From Bacteroidales bacterium (lineage in GTDB: Bacteria > Bacteroidota > Bacteroidia > Bacteroidales > UBA932), in contig JAFZQO010000017.1 in NCBI GenBank assembly GCA_017620335.1, positions 1 through 64,000 on the forward strand: a stretch of 64,000 nt of DNA. Reading direction: 5' to 3'. The notes under the pieces are model-generated. The model was not told the DNA's origin. It made no database searches and saw only the letters and a list, made by a program, of their open reading frames with translations. Made by a program: the position numbers and the translations under genes. The first letter of the stretch is position 1. The number at the start of each line of letters is the position of its first letter. Shown here one piece after another: positions 40,218 to 49,364 of this stretch.

Positions 40218-42009
40218 TACCGTACCAGGACTGCATCACATAAAAGGCCTTCTTCCGTTCACCTTTCTCGGAGAGAAGGCCTTTTCTGTTGTAGTCGTCC
40301 TGGATGCCGTCGAGCATGCGCTTGGGGCTGCGGAAATCCTTGAGGATCCACGGCGAGGCCCCGGCGAGGCCGGGCATGCGTGACAGCATGTCGATATTCT
40401 TCTGATAAAGGTACTCCTGGTTCTCCTCGGTGAAACGCATGTCCTTCTCCCCGTGGCGGCCATAGACGGCTCCGCCGCCGAACTCAGTGACTATCACAGG
40501 TTTCTTGACGGAGAAGGTCCACGTGACCTCGTCACATTTCTCGGGGGTGCCGTCGTACCATCCCACATACTGGTTGAAGCTGATGAGGTCGGCGATGTCC
40601 AGGAGCGGGTCGCTGACCGTCATCATGCGGCCCTCGTACTCTATCTTCTCCATGGCCGCACTGACAAGGCGTGTCGGGTCGAGTTCGCGCGCCTTGGCGA
40701 TCAGTTTGGAGAGGAACTCCAGGCGGCTGTCTCCCAATGGCGTCTCATTGGCCACCGACCAGATGATGACGTTGGCGCGGTTGTGGTCGCGGGCAATGTT
40801 GTCTACCAGCTGGCGCTCGGCATTGGCGTATGTCTCGGGATTGTCGAAGGCTATGGTCCAGTATACGGGGATCTCCGACCAGACCATGATGCCCATCTCC
40901 TCCGCCATGCGCACCATGTTTTCGCTGTGCGGATAGTGCGCAAGTCGCACGAAATTGCAGTTCATGGCCTTGGCCTCGGAAAGGAGCGCCCGGGCGTGGG
41001 CTTCGCTGAATGCCCTTCCGCCGGCACCGCCTATCATCTCCTCGTGTATGCTTATGCCCTTACAGAAAACCTCCTGACCGTTGAGAAGCAGCCTGTCACC
41101 GCGCGTCTCGATGGTTCTGAACCCTATGTGGTCCGAGACGCTGTCGGTCTCGCTGTAAACCTTAACGTCATACAGCTTGGGGTTGTCAGGACACCAGAGG
41201 ACGGGCTTCGACGGTATGCTGAAGCGCGCGAGGCCGCTGTCGTCAGACGTCACGGTCGTGGAGATGCCGAGTTCGGGAATGGACACGGTCACGCGTTGCC
41301 GCAGGGCCGGTCCGTCCAGCTGCGCCCATCCTTCTATGACATCCTGCGAACCCTTCCTGAGCTGCAGGAAATAGTCCCGGATGAAGGTCGACGGAGTCTC
41401 GACCAGATACACGCTGCGGGTGATGCCTCCATAGTTCCACCAGTCGGAGTTGACCGTAGGCACACCGTCCATCCTGCGGGTATTGTCCACGTTGACGACC
41501 AATGAGTTGTCGCCTTCCAGCAGCCAGTCCGTGACCTCGAAGTTGAAGGGTGTGAAGCCACCCTCGTGACGCCCTACCCTGTGGCCGTTCAGGCCCGCCA
41601 CCGTCTCGTAGTTGGCGGCCCCGAAGTACAGGAAATAACGCTTCCCGGGTTTGGACATATGATAGAACATGGTCCTGTACCATACCGTGCCCTCGTAATA
41701 ATACAGCTCCGGACGCTGGGTGTTCCAGTCGCCCGGCACGGCTATCTCCTTGGCCGCGCCGAAGTCGTATTCCACGAGCCTCCGCTGGTCCGCGTAGAAA
41801 CTGCGGTCCGCGAAGAAGGACTGGCCCTCCGGAAGAGGGTTGGCGCGGTAATCCTGGTTGCCGGTCTTGTAAAGGTCGACGATGTACTTCCAGTTCCCGT
41901 CCAGGCACACTGTATTGCGCCCGGGGATGTTGGTGATCTGGGGATAGGTGGACTGTGCCGAAACGCTCACGACGGAAAGCAGGAGCAGCAGGGGAAGGAT
42001 TCTTTTCAT
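40210..42009 (-). CDS. GH2-family glycoside hydrolase (beta-glucuronidase/beta-galactosidase-like)
   Basis: The ATG at 42009 gives 599 residues with a signal peptide (MKRILPLLLLLSVVSVSAQ). The three GH2 modules are visible: a sugar-binding jelly roll (IAVPGDWNTQRPELYYYEGT), an immunoglobulin-like sandwich and a TIM barrel (CNFVRLAHYPHSENMVRMAE). The acid/base Glu lies in IIWSVANETPLGDS (about residue 420) and the nucleophile in PVIVTEFGGGAVYG (about 507). The length and motifs resemble beta-glucuronidases, but galactosidase or other activity is possible. It is a monocistronic minus-strand gene, divergent from the first GH54 gene. Confidence 0.9.
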   Translation of the reverse strand: MKRILPLLLLLSVVSVSAQSTYPQITNIPGRNTVCLDGNWKYIVDLYKTGNQDYRANPLPEGQSFFADRSFYADQRRLVEYDFGAAKEIAVPGDWNTQRPELYYYEGTVWYRTMFYHMSKPGKRYFLYFGAANYETVAGLNGHRVGRHEGGFTPFNFEVTDWLLEGDNSLVVNVDNTRRMDGVPTVNSDWWNYGGITRSVYLVETPSTFIRDYFLQLRKGSQDVIEGWAQLDGPALRQRVTVSIPELGISTTVTSDDSGLARFSIPSKPVLWCPDNPKLYDVKVYSETDSVSDHIGFRTIETRGDRLLLNGQEVFCKGISIHEEMIGGAGGRAFSEAHARALLSEAKAMNCNFVRLAHYPHSENMVRMAEEMGIMVWSEIPVYWTIAFDNPETYANAERQLVDNIARDHNRANVIIWSVANETPLGDSRLEFLSKLIAKARELDPTRLVSAAMEKIEYEGRMMTVSDPLLDIADLISFNQYVGWYDGTPEKCDEVTWTFSVKKPVIVTEFGGGAVYGRHGEKDMRFTEENQEYLYQKNIDMLSRMPGLAGASPWILKDFRSPKRMLDGIQDDYNRKGLLSEKGERKKAFYVMQSWYGTK

Positions 42010-42071
42010 AGGATAGCGATCAATGGTTTGTAAAGATACCGATTCTTCTTCAAACACTGAGGAAAAAATGT

Positions 42072-42079
42072 TATTTTTG
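42072..42079 (+). promoter_or_regulatory. TATTTTTG -7 box of the GH54-VKOR-GH54 operon
   Basis: This is an exact TAnnTTTG match, 33 bases before the ATG at 42112. No other promoter-like box is seen in the 7-base and overlapping junctions that follow, which supports one transcript for the three genes. Confidence 0.6.
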
Positions 42080-42111
42080 TGGAAGGAAAACAATCATAAA
42101 CCACATATCAT

Positions 42112-45100
42112 ATGAAGAAAATCCTATTCGGTATCCTTGCCGGCCTCGTGCTGATAGGTGCGGGGATCGCGTGCAAGCAGCTCAACAAGATGCAGCGCCC
42201 CGAGGGCCCTTGCGACGTGTACGCGCGCGGGGGAGCACCCTGCGTGGCCGCCCACAGCACCACCCGCGCCCTTTACGCTTCCTACGACGGCCCCCTCTAC
42301 CAGGTCATGCGCCAGTCGGACGGGAAGAAACTTGACATCGGCGTGGTGAAGGCCACGGCGAACGACCCGGGAGGCTATGCCGACGCTGAGGCACAGGACA
42401 AGTTCTGCAAGGACACCTATTGCTGGATCACCGTCCTCTACGACCAGTCCGGCAAGGGCAACCATCTCTACCAGGCCCCCCGCGGCGGCTTCAGCGGCCC
42501 GGCGATGGGCGGCTACAACAACGTACCCGTGGCCGACTGGGCCCCGGTGAACGTGATGGGCCACAAGGTCTACGGTATCTTCATCGCCCCCGGCATGGGC
42601 CTGCGCCTTGACGATCCGGTCGCGACGGCCGTGGACGACCAGGCCGAAGGCCAGTACTGGGTGATCAGCGGCATCCACTACAACTCCGGCTGCTGTTTCG
42701 ACTACGGCAACGCCGAGACCGACAGCCGCGACGACGGTGACGGCACCATGGAGACCACCTACTTCGGCAACCAGCCGGCGTGGTACCACGGCGAGGCCCC
42801 GGGTCCCTGGATCATGACAGACCAGGAGAACAACCTCGTGGGCTGCGTCAACGACGATCCCAACGACAAGTTCTGCGAAGGCCTCGAGACCATCACCTGG
42901 CGCTTCGTGACGGCCACGGCCGACGGCGAGCCGCACCATTGGCGCTCAATGGGTGGCAACGCCCAGGAAGGCGCCCTGAAGGTCTATTACGACGGCGGCC
43001 GCATCCGCAACGAGCGCAACAGCTACGACCCGATGCGCAAGCAGGGGGCCATCCTGCTCGGCAACGGCGGTGACAACAGCAACGGCTCCTCCGGCACCTT
43101 CTACGAGGGCGCCATGACCGCGGCCGGCACCTTCCCGACCGAGGCCCTCAACCAGGAGGTCCAAGCCAACGTGGTGGCGGCACGCTACCGCGTGGCCACC
43201 GTGGAGGTCTTCCCGTCGCTCAATGACGGACGTCCCTCCAACATGCAGACCTTCGCCCCCGGAACGGCCGACAAGACCGTGGTGCGCTTCGTCAACACCA
43301 CCGACGAGCCCGTCGAGGGCCTGACCCTCGAACTCAGAGCCCCCAAGGGTTGGAAGGTGTCCGGCAAGGTTCCCGTGAACTATGCCGTAGCCCCCGGCCA
43401 GACCGTTGTCGCCGAGTTTGACGTGACATCCGGCTCCGCCTCCTTCAACGGCGACCTCGTGGCCGTGGCGTCCTGGGGTTCCACCCGCGAGACCGCACGC
43501 CTCAAAGTCCGCAACACCGAGGCCGTCAAGATCAATGAGTTCAGCATCGGCGACGGCTTCATAGAGCTGTTCAACGCCTCTGACAAGGAGGTAGACCTCT
43601 CGGGCTGGACCGTCCGCCATCATGCGGCCAACATCCCTTATTTCTCCGACATCAAGATCCCTTCCGGTACCAAGCTGGCCCCGAAGGCGTACTTCCTGCT
43701 CGGCCAGGCCGCGTCCGGCCTCGCTGTTGACGCCGCCAAGGGAGACAACGTCATATACGTCCGCAGCGTCGAGGGCATCAAGCCCGGCGACGGGATCCTT
43801 GTAGGCGGTGAGAAGCGTGCCGTCAAGGCGGTCAACGCGCCTGCACCCTCTGCACCCACTCCGATGGCCATGCCTTTCGGCCGCGGGATGCAGCCCGCAG
43901 GCTCGCCGACCACGGTCTGGCAGCCCCTCCCGGGCGGCCACGGCATCGAGATTCCCGTCGGTTCGACCAACATCCCCGTCACGTCGGTCGCCCACTTCGC
44001 CGTGGGCCAGAAGATGGCCATAGGCTACGGCACCGACCGTCCAGCAGTATCCAACTCGTTGGAGAAATATGAGGTGGTGACCGTCACCGAGGTGGGCAAG
44101 CCCGGAACCCAAGGCTACCTGTCCATGGACGCCAAACCCGGCGACACCAACATCAAGGTTTCCTCCGTATCGAACATCTCCGTGGGCGACAAGATCCGCC
44201 TCGACATCGCCAGCGAAGGACACGGCATAGAGACCGTTACCGTGACCAAGGTGGGAACGGCCTCCGCGCGCAACACCCTTAACGGTCCGCTCCGTCCTGA
44301 CGAGGATGCCGGAACGGGCCTGGACATCGCCGAGCCGCTGAAATACGCCCACTCCTCCAACATGCCTTACAGCGTGAACGGAACGGGCATCAGTTTCGAG
44401 CCCACCACCAAGCACGCCCACTACAGCAACGAGCCCGTGCTCGCACTCTGCTTCTCCATCGAACTGGACAGCCCGCTTTCGGCCGCCCATCCCATTGACG
44501 AGGCTGTGGTCGCCGGAACCGGCGGTTACAGCGGCCCCGTCCCCGCCGACCTCGTCTACGGCGGACCGGCCCTCTCCGACGCCGGCGGCAACATCACCCT
44601 GCGTGACGCCAAGGGCAATGTCGCAGATGCGCTCAACTTCGGCCTCGTGGTGGATCCATGGCTCGCGGAAGGCTATCAGGCGGACTCTGGCCTCGAGGAG
44701 CCCGGCAACTTCGCCCCGACTCCCGCCGCGGCGCGCCGCATGGGCTTCGGCGCAGGTCCCCAGCTCCAGTCCGCCGCCCTCAGCTCCGGCCGTTTCCCTG
44801 ACGGAGCCGACCTTGACGACAACAAGAACGACTTCCGCGTCCAGCAGGCCTTCAACCTGGCCCTGAATGCCAAGGCGGGCGACAGCAACGTCAAGCTCTC
44901 ATCCGTCCAGGGCGTCCGCGAAGGCGCTTCGTTAGTGATAGGACGCGGCCCTGAGGCCCAGGTCCTGATAGTGAAGGAAGTCGGTTCCGCCGGCGGCACC
45001 CAGCTCGCCGCCGCGGCCGGTGCAGGCGCCAAGGCGCTCAACGTCACTTCAGCCAACGGCTTCACCGTCGGACAGGAGGTCCTTGTCGGCGAAGAGAAGG

Positions 45101-45318
45101 GAGTCGTGGCCGAGGTGATCGTACCGCGCGGATGGAGGATAATGCCCGGACAGCAGAATACGATCGTCCTCAGCGCCCCGCTGCGCAAGTCCCATAAGGC
45201 CGGCGAGGCTGTCTCCGGAACGGGCGTGACGCTCTCCGAGCCGCTCAAGGCAGCATTCGCCGCCGGCGCTCCCGCAGCCACGGGAATGCCGACGCCCGGC
45301 GCCGCCAACCAGTATTGA
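42112..45318 (+). CDS. GH54 alpha-L-arabinofuranosidase with NEW3-like and interrupted lamin-tail domains
   Basis: This 1068-residue protein is exported via an N-terminal hydrophobic helix. Residues about 32-365 match the AbfB (GH54) catalytic domain: GPCDVYARGGAPCVAAHSTT, YDQSGKGNHLYQAP, SGCCFDYGN. By alignment with fungal AbfB the nucleophile is Glu214 (GTMETTYFG) and the acid/base Asp321 (GNGGDNSNG). All six family cysteines are kept (C34/C44, C99/C104 and the vicinal pair C194-C195). There is no C-terminal arabinose-binding CBM42; instead a NEW3-like domain (about 380-467) and a lamin-tail domain (from about 473) interrupted by five beta repeats. Likely releases arabinose from arabinan or arabinoxylan. 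Confidence 0.88.
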   Translation: MKKILFGILAGLVLIGAGIACKQLNKMQRPEGPCDVYARGGAPCVAAHSTTRALYASYDGPLYQVMRQSDGKKLDIGVVKATANDPGGYADAEAQDKFCKDTYCWITVLYDQSGKGNHLYQAPRGGFSGPAMGGYNNVPVADWAPVNVMGHKVYGIFIAPGMGLRLDDPVATAVDDQAEGQYWVISGIHYNSGCCFDYGNAETDSRDDGDGTMETTYFGNQPAWYHGEAPGPWIMTDQENNLVGCVNDDPNDKFCEGLETITWRFVTATADGEPHHWRSMGGNAQEGALKVYYDGGRIRNERNSYDPMRKQGAILLGNGGDNSNGSSGTFYEGAMTAAGTFPTEALNQEVQANVVAARYRVATVEVFPSLNDGRPSNMQTFAPGTADKTVVRFVNTTDEPVEGLTLELRAPKGWKVSGKVPVNYAVAPGQTVVAEFDVTSGSASFNGDLVAVASWGSTRETARLKVRNTEAVKINEFSIGDGFIELFNASDKEVDLSGWTVRHHAANIPYFSDIKIPSGTKLAPKAYFLLGQAASGLAVDAAKGDNVIYVRSVEGIKPGDGILVGGEKRAVKAVNAPAPSAPTPMAMPFGRGMQPAGSPTTVWQPLPGGHGIEIPVGSTNIPVTSVAHFAVGQKMAIGYGTDRPAVSNSLEKYEVVTVTEVGKPGTQGYLSMDAKPGDTNIKVSSVSNISVGDKIRLDIASEGHGIETVTVTKVGTASARNTLNGPLRPDEDAGTGLDIAEPLKYAHSSNMPYSVNGTGISFEPTTKHAHYSNEPVLALCFSIELDSPLSAAHPIDEAVVAGTGGYSGPVPADLVYGGPALSDAGGNITLRDAKGNVADALNFGLVVDPWLAEGYQADSGLEEPGNFAPTPAAARRMGFGAGPQLQSAALSSGRFPDGADLDDNKNDFRVQQAFNLALNAKAGDSNVKLSSVQGVREGASLVIGRGPEAQVLIVKEVGSAGGTQLAAAAGAGAKALNVTSANGFTVGQEVLVGEEKGVVAEVIVPRGWRIMPGQQNTIVLSAPLRKSHKAGEAVSGTGVTLSEPLKAAFAAGAPAATGMPTPGAANQY

Positions 45319-45325
45319 TACCTAG

Positions 45326-46450
45326 ATGACCCAGCGCAGGTTCAAAACCCTGCTGCTGCCCTTGTGCACAGCCTGCCTGCTGCTCGCCTCCTGGATGCTG
45401 TACCATTCCATCACAGGCGGGCGGCTGGCAGGTTGCGGCGCAGGAAATCCCTGCGACAGCGTCCTCGGAAGCCCCTGGGCCAATTTCCTGGGTATACCCG
45501 TAAGCCTGCCTGCGGCCGTCACCTACCTGCTCCTGATACTCTGCCTGGCCTTCCTGGGAGGGAAAACCGAGGAAGACCGCTCCCTTGACCGCCTGCTATG
45601 GCCCCTGATGCTGTTTCTCGGGGGATGCATCGCGGGCGCAGCGCTTTGGTTCTGCTGGTTGCAGGCCGGAGTGCTGCACACCCTCTGCAAGTATTGCACG
45701 GCCATGCACCTCATGGGATGCATAGCGGCCGTATTGATATTCCTCCAAGCCCGGAAGAAGAGGACAGTCCGCTCCCCTCTCGTGCCGTTCGCCGCGGGAC
45801 TTGCCGTAGCCGCGGCGTTCGCCGTCACCCAATCGCTCACGAAGCCTGATTCCGTCTATGACAGCGGCAGCGCCTCCGCCGCGCTGCCGGCATTTACGGA
45901 AGAGGAGGTCCCTGTCATCCGCGGGGACGAAGGTTCAGTCCCCCTCACCCTGCTTTTCGACTTCCAATGCAGCCACTGCCGGCGGCTTCACCATATGCTC
46001 CCGGAGCTCATGGAACGCTCCGGCGGACAGTACAGCATCCTTCTCGCCCCGGTACCGCTGAGCAGCGCATGCAACCCTTACATCCCGGCGTCGGGCATAG
46101 ACCGCTTCGAGGGCTCCTGCCGCCTCACGCGCCTTGCCCTGGCCGTCTGGTATGCCAGTCCGGGGACTTATGAGGACTACTGGGACTGGATGCTGGGGGA
46201 CGGCGACGGGCCGCCGCCCTCAACGCAGGAAGCTGAAAAACGCGCCCGGGAGCTTCTGGAAAGCGATTTTGAAACAGCCATGGCCGATCCGAGGATCGAA
46301 ACGTACCTCAAGAAAGCCGAAGACCTTTTCGGCCGTACCTCCGCAGGAGGAAGCGGCGGAGTACCCCGCTTCATTAGCGGACAGCAATGGCTGGTTCCTG
46401 AAACCGACGACATGGACGAGCTGCTACGGCTCATCCGGGAAGAACTGTGA
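45326..46450 (+). CDS. VKOR-thioredoxin fusion, disulfide-bond-forming enzyme
   Basis: The 374-residue membrane protein joins a vitamin K epoxide reductase domain to a DsbA/thioredoxin-like domain. VKOR parts: loop cysteines C37 and C43 in GCGAGNPCDSVLGSPWANF, and the quinone-side CxxC (C121, C124) in LHTLCKYCTAMHLMG. The thioredoxin domain starts after the last helix, with CxxC C215-C218 in FDFQCSHCRRLHH and a VPRFI cis-Pro loop near the end. Such fusions oxidise exported proteins and pass electrons to quinone. It begins 7 bases after one GH54 gene, and its stop lies 14 bases before the preferred start of the other. Confidence 0.9.
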   Translation: MTQRRFKTLLLPLCTACLLLASWMLYHSITGGRLAGCGAGNPCDSVLGSPWANFLGIPVSLPAAVTYLLLILCLAFLGGKTEEDRSLDRLLWPLMLFLGGCIAGAALWFCWLQAGVLHTLCKYCTAMHLMGCIAAVLIFLQARKKRTVRSPLVPFAAGLAVAAAFAVTQSLTKPDSVYDSGSASAALPAFTEEEVPVIRGDEGSVPLTLLFDFQCSHCRRLHHMLPELMERSGGQYSILLAPVPLSSACNPYIPASGIDRFEGSCRLTRLALAVWYASPGTYEDYWDWMLGDGDGPPPSTQEAEKRARELLESDFETAMADPRIETYLKKAEDLFGRTSAGGSGGVPRFISGQQWLVPETDDMDELLRLIREEL

Positions 46451-46464
46451 ACAAACATAACCAT

Positions 46465-48912
46465 ATGAAAAAGAGCCTTTTATTCCTGTTGACCGCCGCA
46501 GCGGTACTGGCGGCGGGGACTATCCTCGCCATACGCTGCACCACCTCCGGTTCCAAAGCCGGCCCGTGCGACATATATGAGCGGGGCGGTACGCCCTGTG
46601 TCACGGCCCACAGCACCACCCGCATACTGTATTCCCGCTATCGGGGGCCGCTATACCAGGTGCAGCGCGACTCCGACGGAGCGACGCTCGACATCCGGGC
46701 CCGCGACGGCCGTGCAGACGCGGCGTTACAGGACGCGTTCTGCGCCGGGACCGTCTGCCGCATCACGGTGATCTACGACCAGTCCGGGAAAGGCAACGAC
46801 CTGCTTCCCGCTCCGCCGGGAACCTTCCAGGGTCCCGACAAGGGCGGATTCAACAACCCGGCCCTGGCCGACATGGCACCTGCCCTGCTGGACGGCTCCA
46901 AGGTCTATGGAGTGTACATCATGCCCGGCATGGGCTACCGCTGCAACAACGCGCGCGGCCTTGCCGTCGACGACGAGCCTGAGGGGATGTACTACGTCAT
47001 TGACGGCACGCACTACGACAGCGGATGCTGCTTCGACTACGGCAATTCCTCCACCAACGGACGCGCGGTCGGAACCGGCACGATGGAGACCACCTATTTC
47101 GGCACGTCCACGGCCTGGGGACGCGGCAACGGCGAAGGTCCCTGGATCATGTCCGATATGGAAGCGGGGCTCTTCTCCGGCTACGGAGCCAAGCAGAACG
47201 ATGTCCCGACCATCGACGGCTGGCGCTTCGTGAGCGTCTTCGTCAACGGTGGAGGCGGCAACCGGTGGGACCTGCGCGGCGCCGACGCCACACAGCCGGA
47301 AGTCACCACGTTCTACAGCGGCGTGCGTCCCGGGACCCCGGACAGCGACGCCTACTTCCCCATGCACAAGAAGGGCGGAATGCTCCTTGGCAACGGCGGC
47401 GACAACGGCAACGGCTCTGCAGGAACGTTCTATGAGGGCGTGATGACCGTCGGCTACCCGTCCGACGAGACGATAGCGGCTGTACAGGCGAATATCGCCG
47501 AAGCGAATTATACCGCCTATCCGCTCGAGCTGTCGCGGATCACTTCCTTCCGCCCGGGCGAAAGCCGGCAGGTGGGAGTGTTCGTGGATAACACGACGGG
47601 GAAGACCATGACCGGCCTTGCCCTGGAGCCGGAATTACCCGATGGCTGGACCGTCCGGTCGGAAAGCGACAGGGTTGACCGGCTGGAGCCGGGCGAAAGG
47701 ATAACCGCCATCTACACTCTGACGGCTCCTGAGGGACGTTCATCCGGAGAATTCCGGATAACGGCCCGCTCCCAGGCAGGACCCATGTCCATCTCCACGC
47801 GCATCAGGTGTTCTGAAGCCCTGAAAATCAATGAAATAGGATTGACAACGCCTTTCGTTGAACTGTACAATGCCGACGAAGCGGAGGCTGATTTGTCAGG
47901 ATTGGAGGTTTACATCCGCCGCAGCGGCTGGGCTCCCGTCAAGGCCCTGGCCTTCCCGGAAGGGACGCGGCTCGCCGCCGGGGCGCATCTGCTCCTGGAA
48001 GTGGATCCCGCCGCCCCGGCCGCCCCGGCCACGACGGTATTCATTCCCGTGTCTACGGGGCCCAGACTCAGCTTCCACGCAGGCAGTACCAACCTTCCTG
48101 CAACTTCCGTGGCGGGATTCGCCGTCGGGGAGAAGATGGGCATAGACCTGGGAGGACGGTATGAGGAGGTTACGGTGACGGCCGTCGGCTCTCCCGCCAC
48201 CCAGAGCAGCCTGTCCGCTGCGGCCAAGGCCGGCGACACGCAGCTTCTCATCGAGGCCACCGCCGCATTGCCGCCTGGCTCGCAGCTTACGGTGGACACC
48301 GGAGACCGCATCGAAACCGTCACGGTCAAGACGCTCGTACGCGCAAGCGAGGCGCCGGTGCGGGGCTTCGGCCGGCAGCAGGCGCCGCATGAGCCGGGTA
48401 TCGTCGAACTTGAGCGGCCGCTAAAGGGCGACCATGCAGTCGGAGTGGATGTCTCATGTCCCGGAGGCGGCATCAGTTTCACGCCCGCAACGCGTTTCGC
48501 ACACGCCAGCGGCGACGCCCTGCAGCCCCTCGGTTCAGGATGGAAACCGACAGAAGGCATGTATCTCAGTTATGCACCTTCCGCTACCGCAGGTTCTGTG
48601 GCGCTTGTCGATCCTGCCACAGGGACGGTCCTGGACGCCGTCGTGTACGGCTCCCAGCAGAGCAACTCCAGCGCCAACGGCACAATAGCCAGCCCCGCGC
48701 TGGCAGTCCTTGAAGGCGACCAGCGCGGAGGCGGCTGCATAGCCGTGGCCCCGGGCGCGGTTTCGCCGTTCATGCTGGCGCGCAATCCCGGGCTGACCGA
48801 CGTCAGGCGCAGCCTCGTACGTATGCCGGACGGTGCTGACACGGACGTCCTCAGCGAGGATTTCCGCATAAGCGAAGAGCCCACCCCGGGTTATCCGAAC
48901 ACGGGGGAATAG
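46465..48912 (+). CDS. GH54 alpha-L-arabinofuranosidase, second copy
   Basis: This 815-residue paralogue of the 42112 gene is exported by an N-terminal hydrophobic helix. The catalytic domain (about 32-350) keeps GPCDIYERGGTPCVTAHSTT, YDQSGKGNDLLPAP and SGCCFDYGN; predicted nucleophile Glu208 (GTMETTYFG), acid/base Asp313 (GNGGDNGNG), vicinal cysteines C188-C189. A NEW3-like domain (about 362-446) and a lamin-tail domain (from about 454) follow, with two beta repeats (about 535 and 583) inserted. A GTG at 46447 overlaps the VKOR stop and is an alternative start. It converges on the ACT-domain gene 11 bases away. Confidence 0.86.
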   Translation: MKKSLLFLLTAAAVLAAGTILAIRCTTSGSKAGPCDIYERGGTPCVTAHSTTRILYSRYRGPLYQVQRDSDGATLDIRARDGRADAALQDAFCAGTVCRITVIYDQSGKGNDLLPAPPGTFQGPDKGGFNNPALADMAPALLDGSKVYGVYIMPGMGYRCNNARGLAVDDEPEGMYYVIDGTHYDSGCCFDYGNSSTNGRAVGTGTMETTYFGTSTAWGRGNGEGPWIMSDMEAGLFSGYGAKQNDVPTIDGWRFVSVFVNGGGGNRWDLRGADATQPEVTTFYSGVRPGTPDSDAYFPMHKKGGMLLGNGGDNGNGSAGTFYEGVMTVGYPSDETIAAVQANIAEANYTAYPLELSRITSFRPGESRQVGVFVDNTTGKTMTGLALEPELPDGWTVRSESDRVDRLEPGERITAIYTLTAPEGRSSGEFRITARSQAGPMSISTRIRCSEALKINEIGLTTPFVELYNADEAEADLSGLEVYIRRSGWAPVKALAFPEGTRLAAGAHLLLEVDPAAPAAPATTVFIPVSTGPRLSFHAGSTNLPATSVAGFAVGEKMGIDLGGRYEEVTVTAVGSPATQSSLSAAAKAGDTQLLIEATAALPPGSQLTVDTGDRIETVTVKTLVRASEAPVRGFGRQQAPHEPGIVELERPLKGDHAVGVDVSCPGGGISFTPATRFAHASGDALQPLGSGWKPTEGMYLSYAPSATAGSVALVDPATGTVLDAVVYGSQQSNSSANGTIASPALAVLEGDQRGGGCIAVAPGAVSPFMLARNPGLTDVRRSLVRMPDGADTDVLSEDFRISEEPTPGYPNTGE

Positions 48913-48923
48913 CCAAAAGAAGC

Positions 48924-49352
48924 TTAAAGGAGCTTGGAGAGATCCTTTTCGCGGATGATCTTTAGGTCGTTGGCGGAAATGATCTCCGCGGCCTTCTCGG
49001 AGTTGTCGGTACGGAAGATCAGCACGCCCTTGCCATTGAGGAGGAAGGAATAAAGGTAAGCGATGCTGATGCCTTCGCCGGCGAAGATCTCGATGGCGTC
49101 GGCGGCCTTGCCGGGACGGTCGTCAAGCTCAACGGCGAACACCTCGCAGAGCGAAACGGCCACGCCGGCCTCCTTGAGGACGGTGTACGCCCTTTCAGGC
49201 TCCGAGCAGATGATACGGCAGATACCGTAGTCGGCGGTATCGGCGATGGTGGAAGCGATGAGCTGGATGTCTTCCTGCTTGAGGAGTTTCAGCACTTTCA
49301 CGAGAGTGCCCGACTTGTTCTCGATGAAGACGGAGAGTTGATGGACTGTCAT
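48924..49352 (-). CDS. Tandem ACT-domain protein
   Basis: This 142-residue protein is made of two ACT domains (about residues 1-70: VHQLSVFIENKSGTLVKVLK; and 71-142: AVELDDRPGKAADAIEIFAG). ACT domains bind amino acids, so it is likely a small regulator. Proteins of this form are often encoded beside phenylacetate-CoA ligase/Ior genes, as here: it is last in the minus-strand operon, 12 bases after the first ligase gene. The ligand is probably an aromatic or branched-chain amino acid, but this is inference. Confidence 0.82.
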   Translation of the reverse strand: MTVHQLSVFIENKSGTLVKVLKLLKQEDIQLIASTIADTADYGICRIICSEPERAYTVLKEAGVAVSLCEVFAVELDDRPGKAADAIEIFAGEGISIAYLYSFLLNGKGVLIFRTDNSEKAAEIISANDLKIIREKDLSKLL

Positions 49353-49364
49353 AGTGTCTGCAGA

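Noticed and set aside
42010..42093. Extended start of the GH2 gene at 42093
   Set aside because: It would put 28 unrelated residues before a clean signal peptide that starts at the ATG at 42009.
42112..42180. Lipoprotein signal for the first GH54 protein (IAC at residues 19-21)
   Set aside because: The -3 position is Gly and the box is not canonical; the second copy has Arg before its Cys. A hydrophobic anchor or signal peptide is safer.
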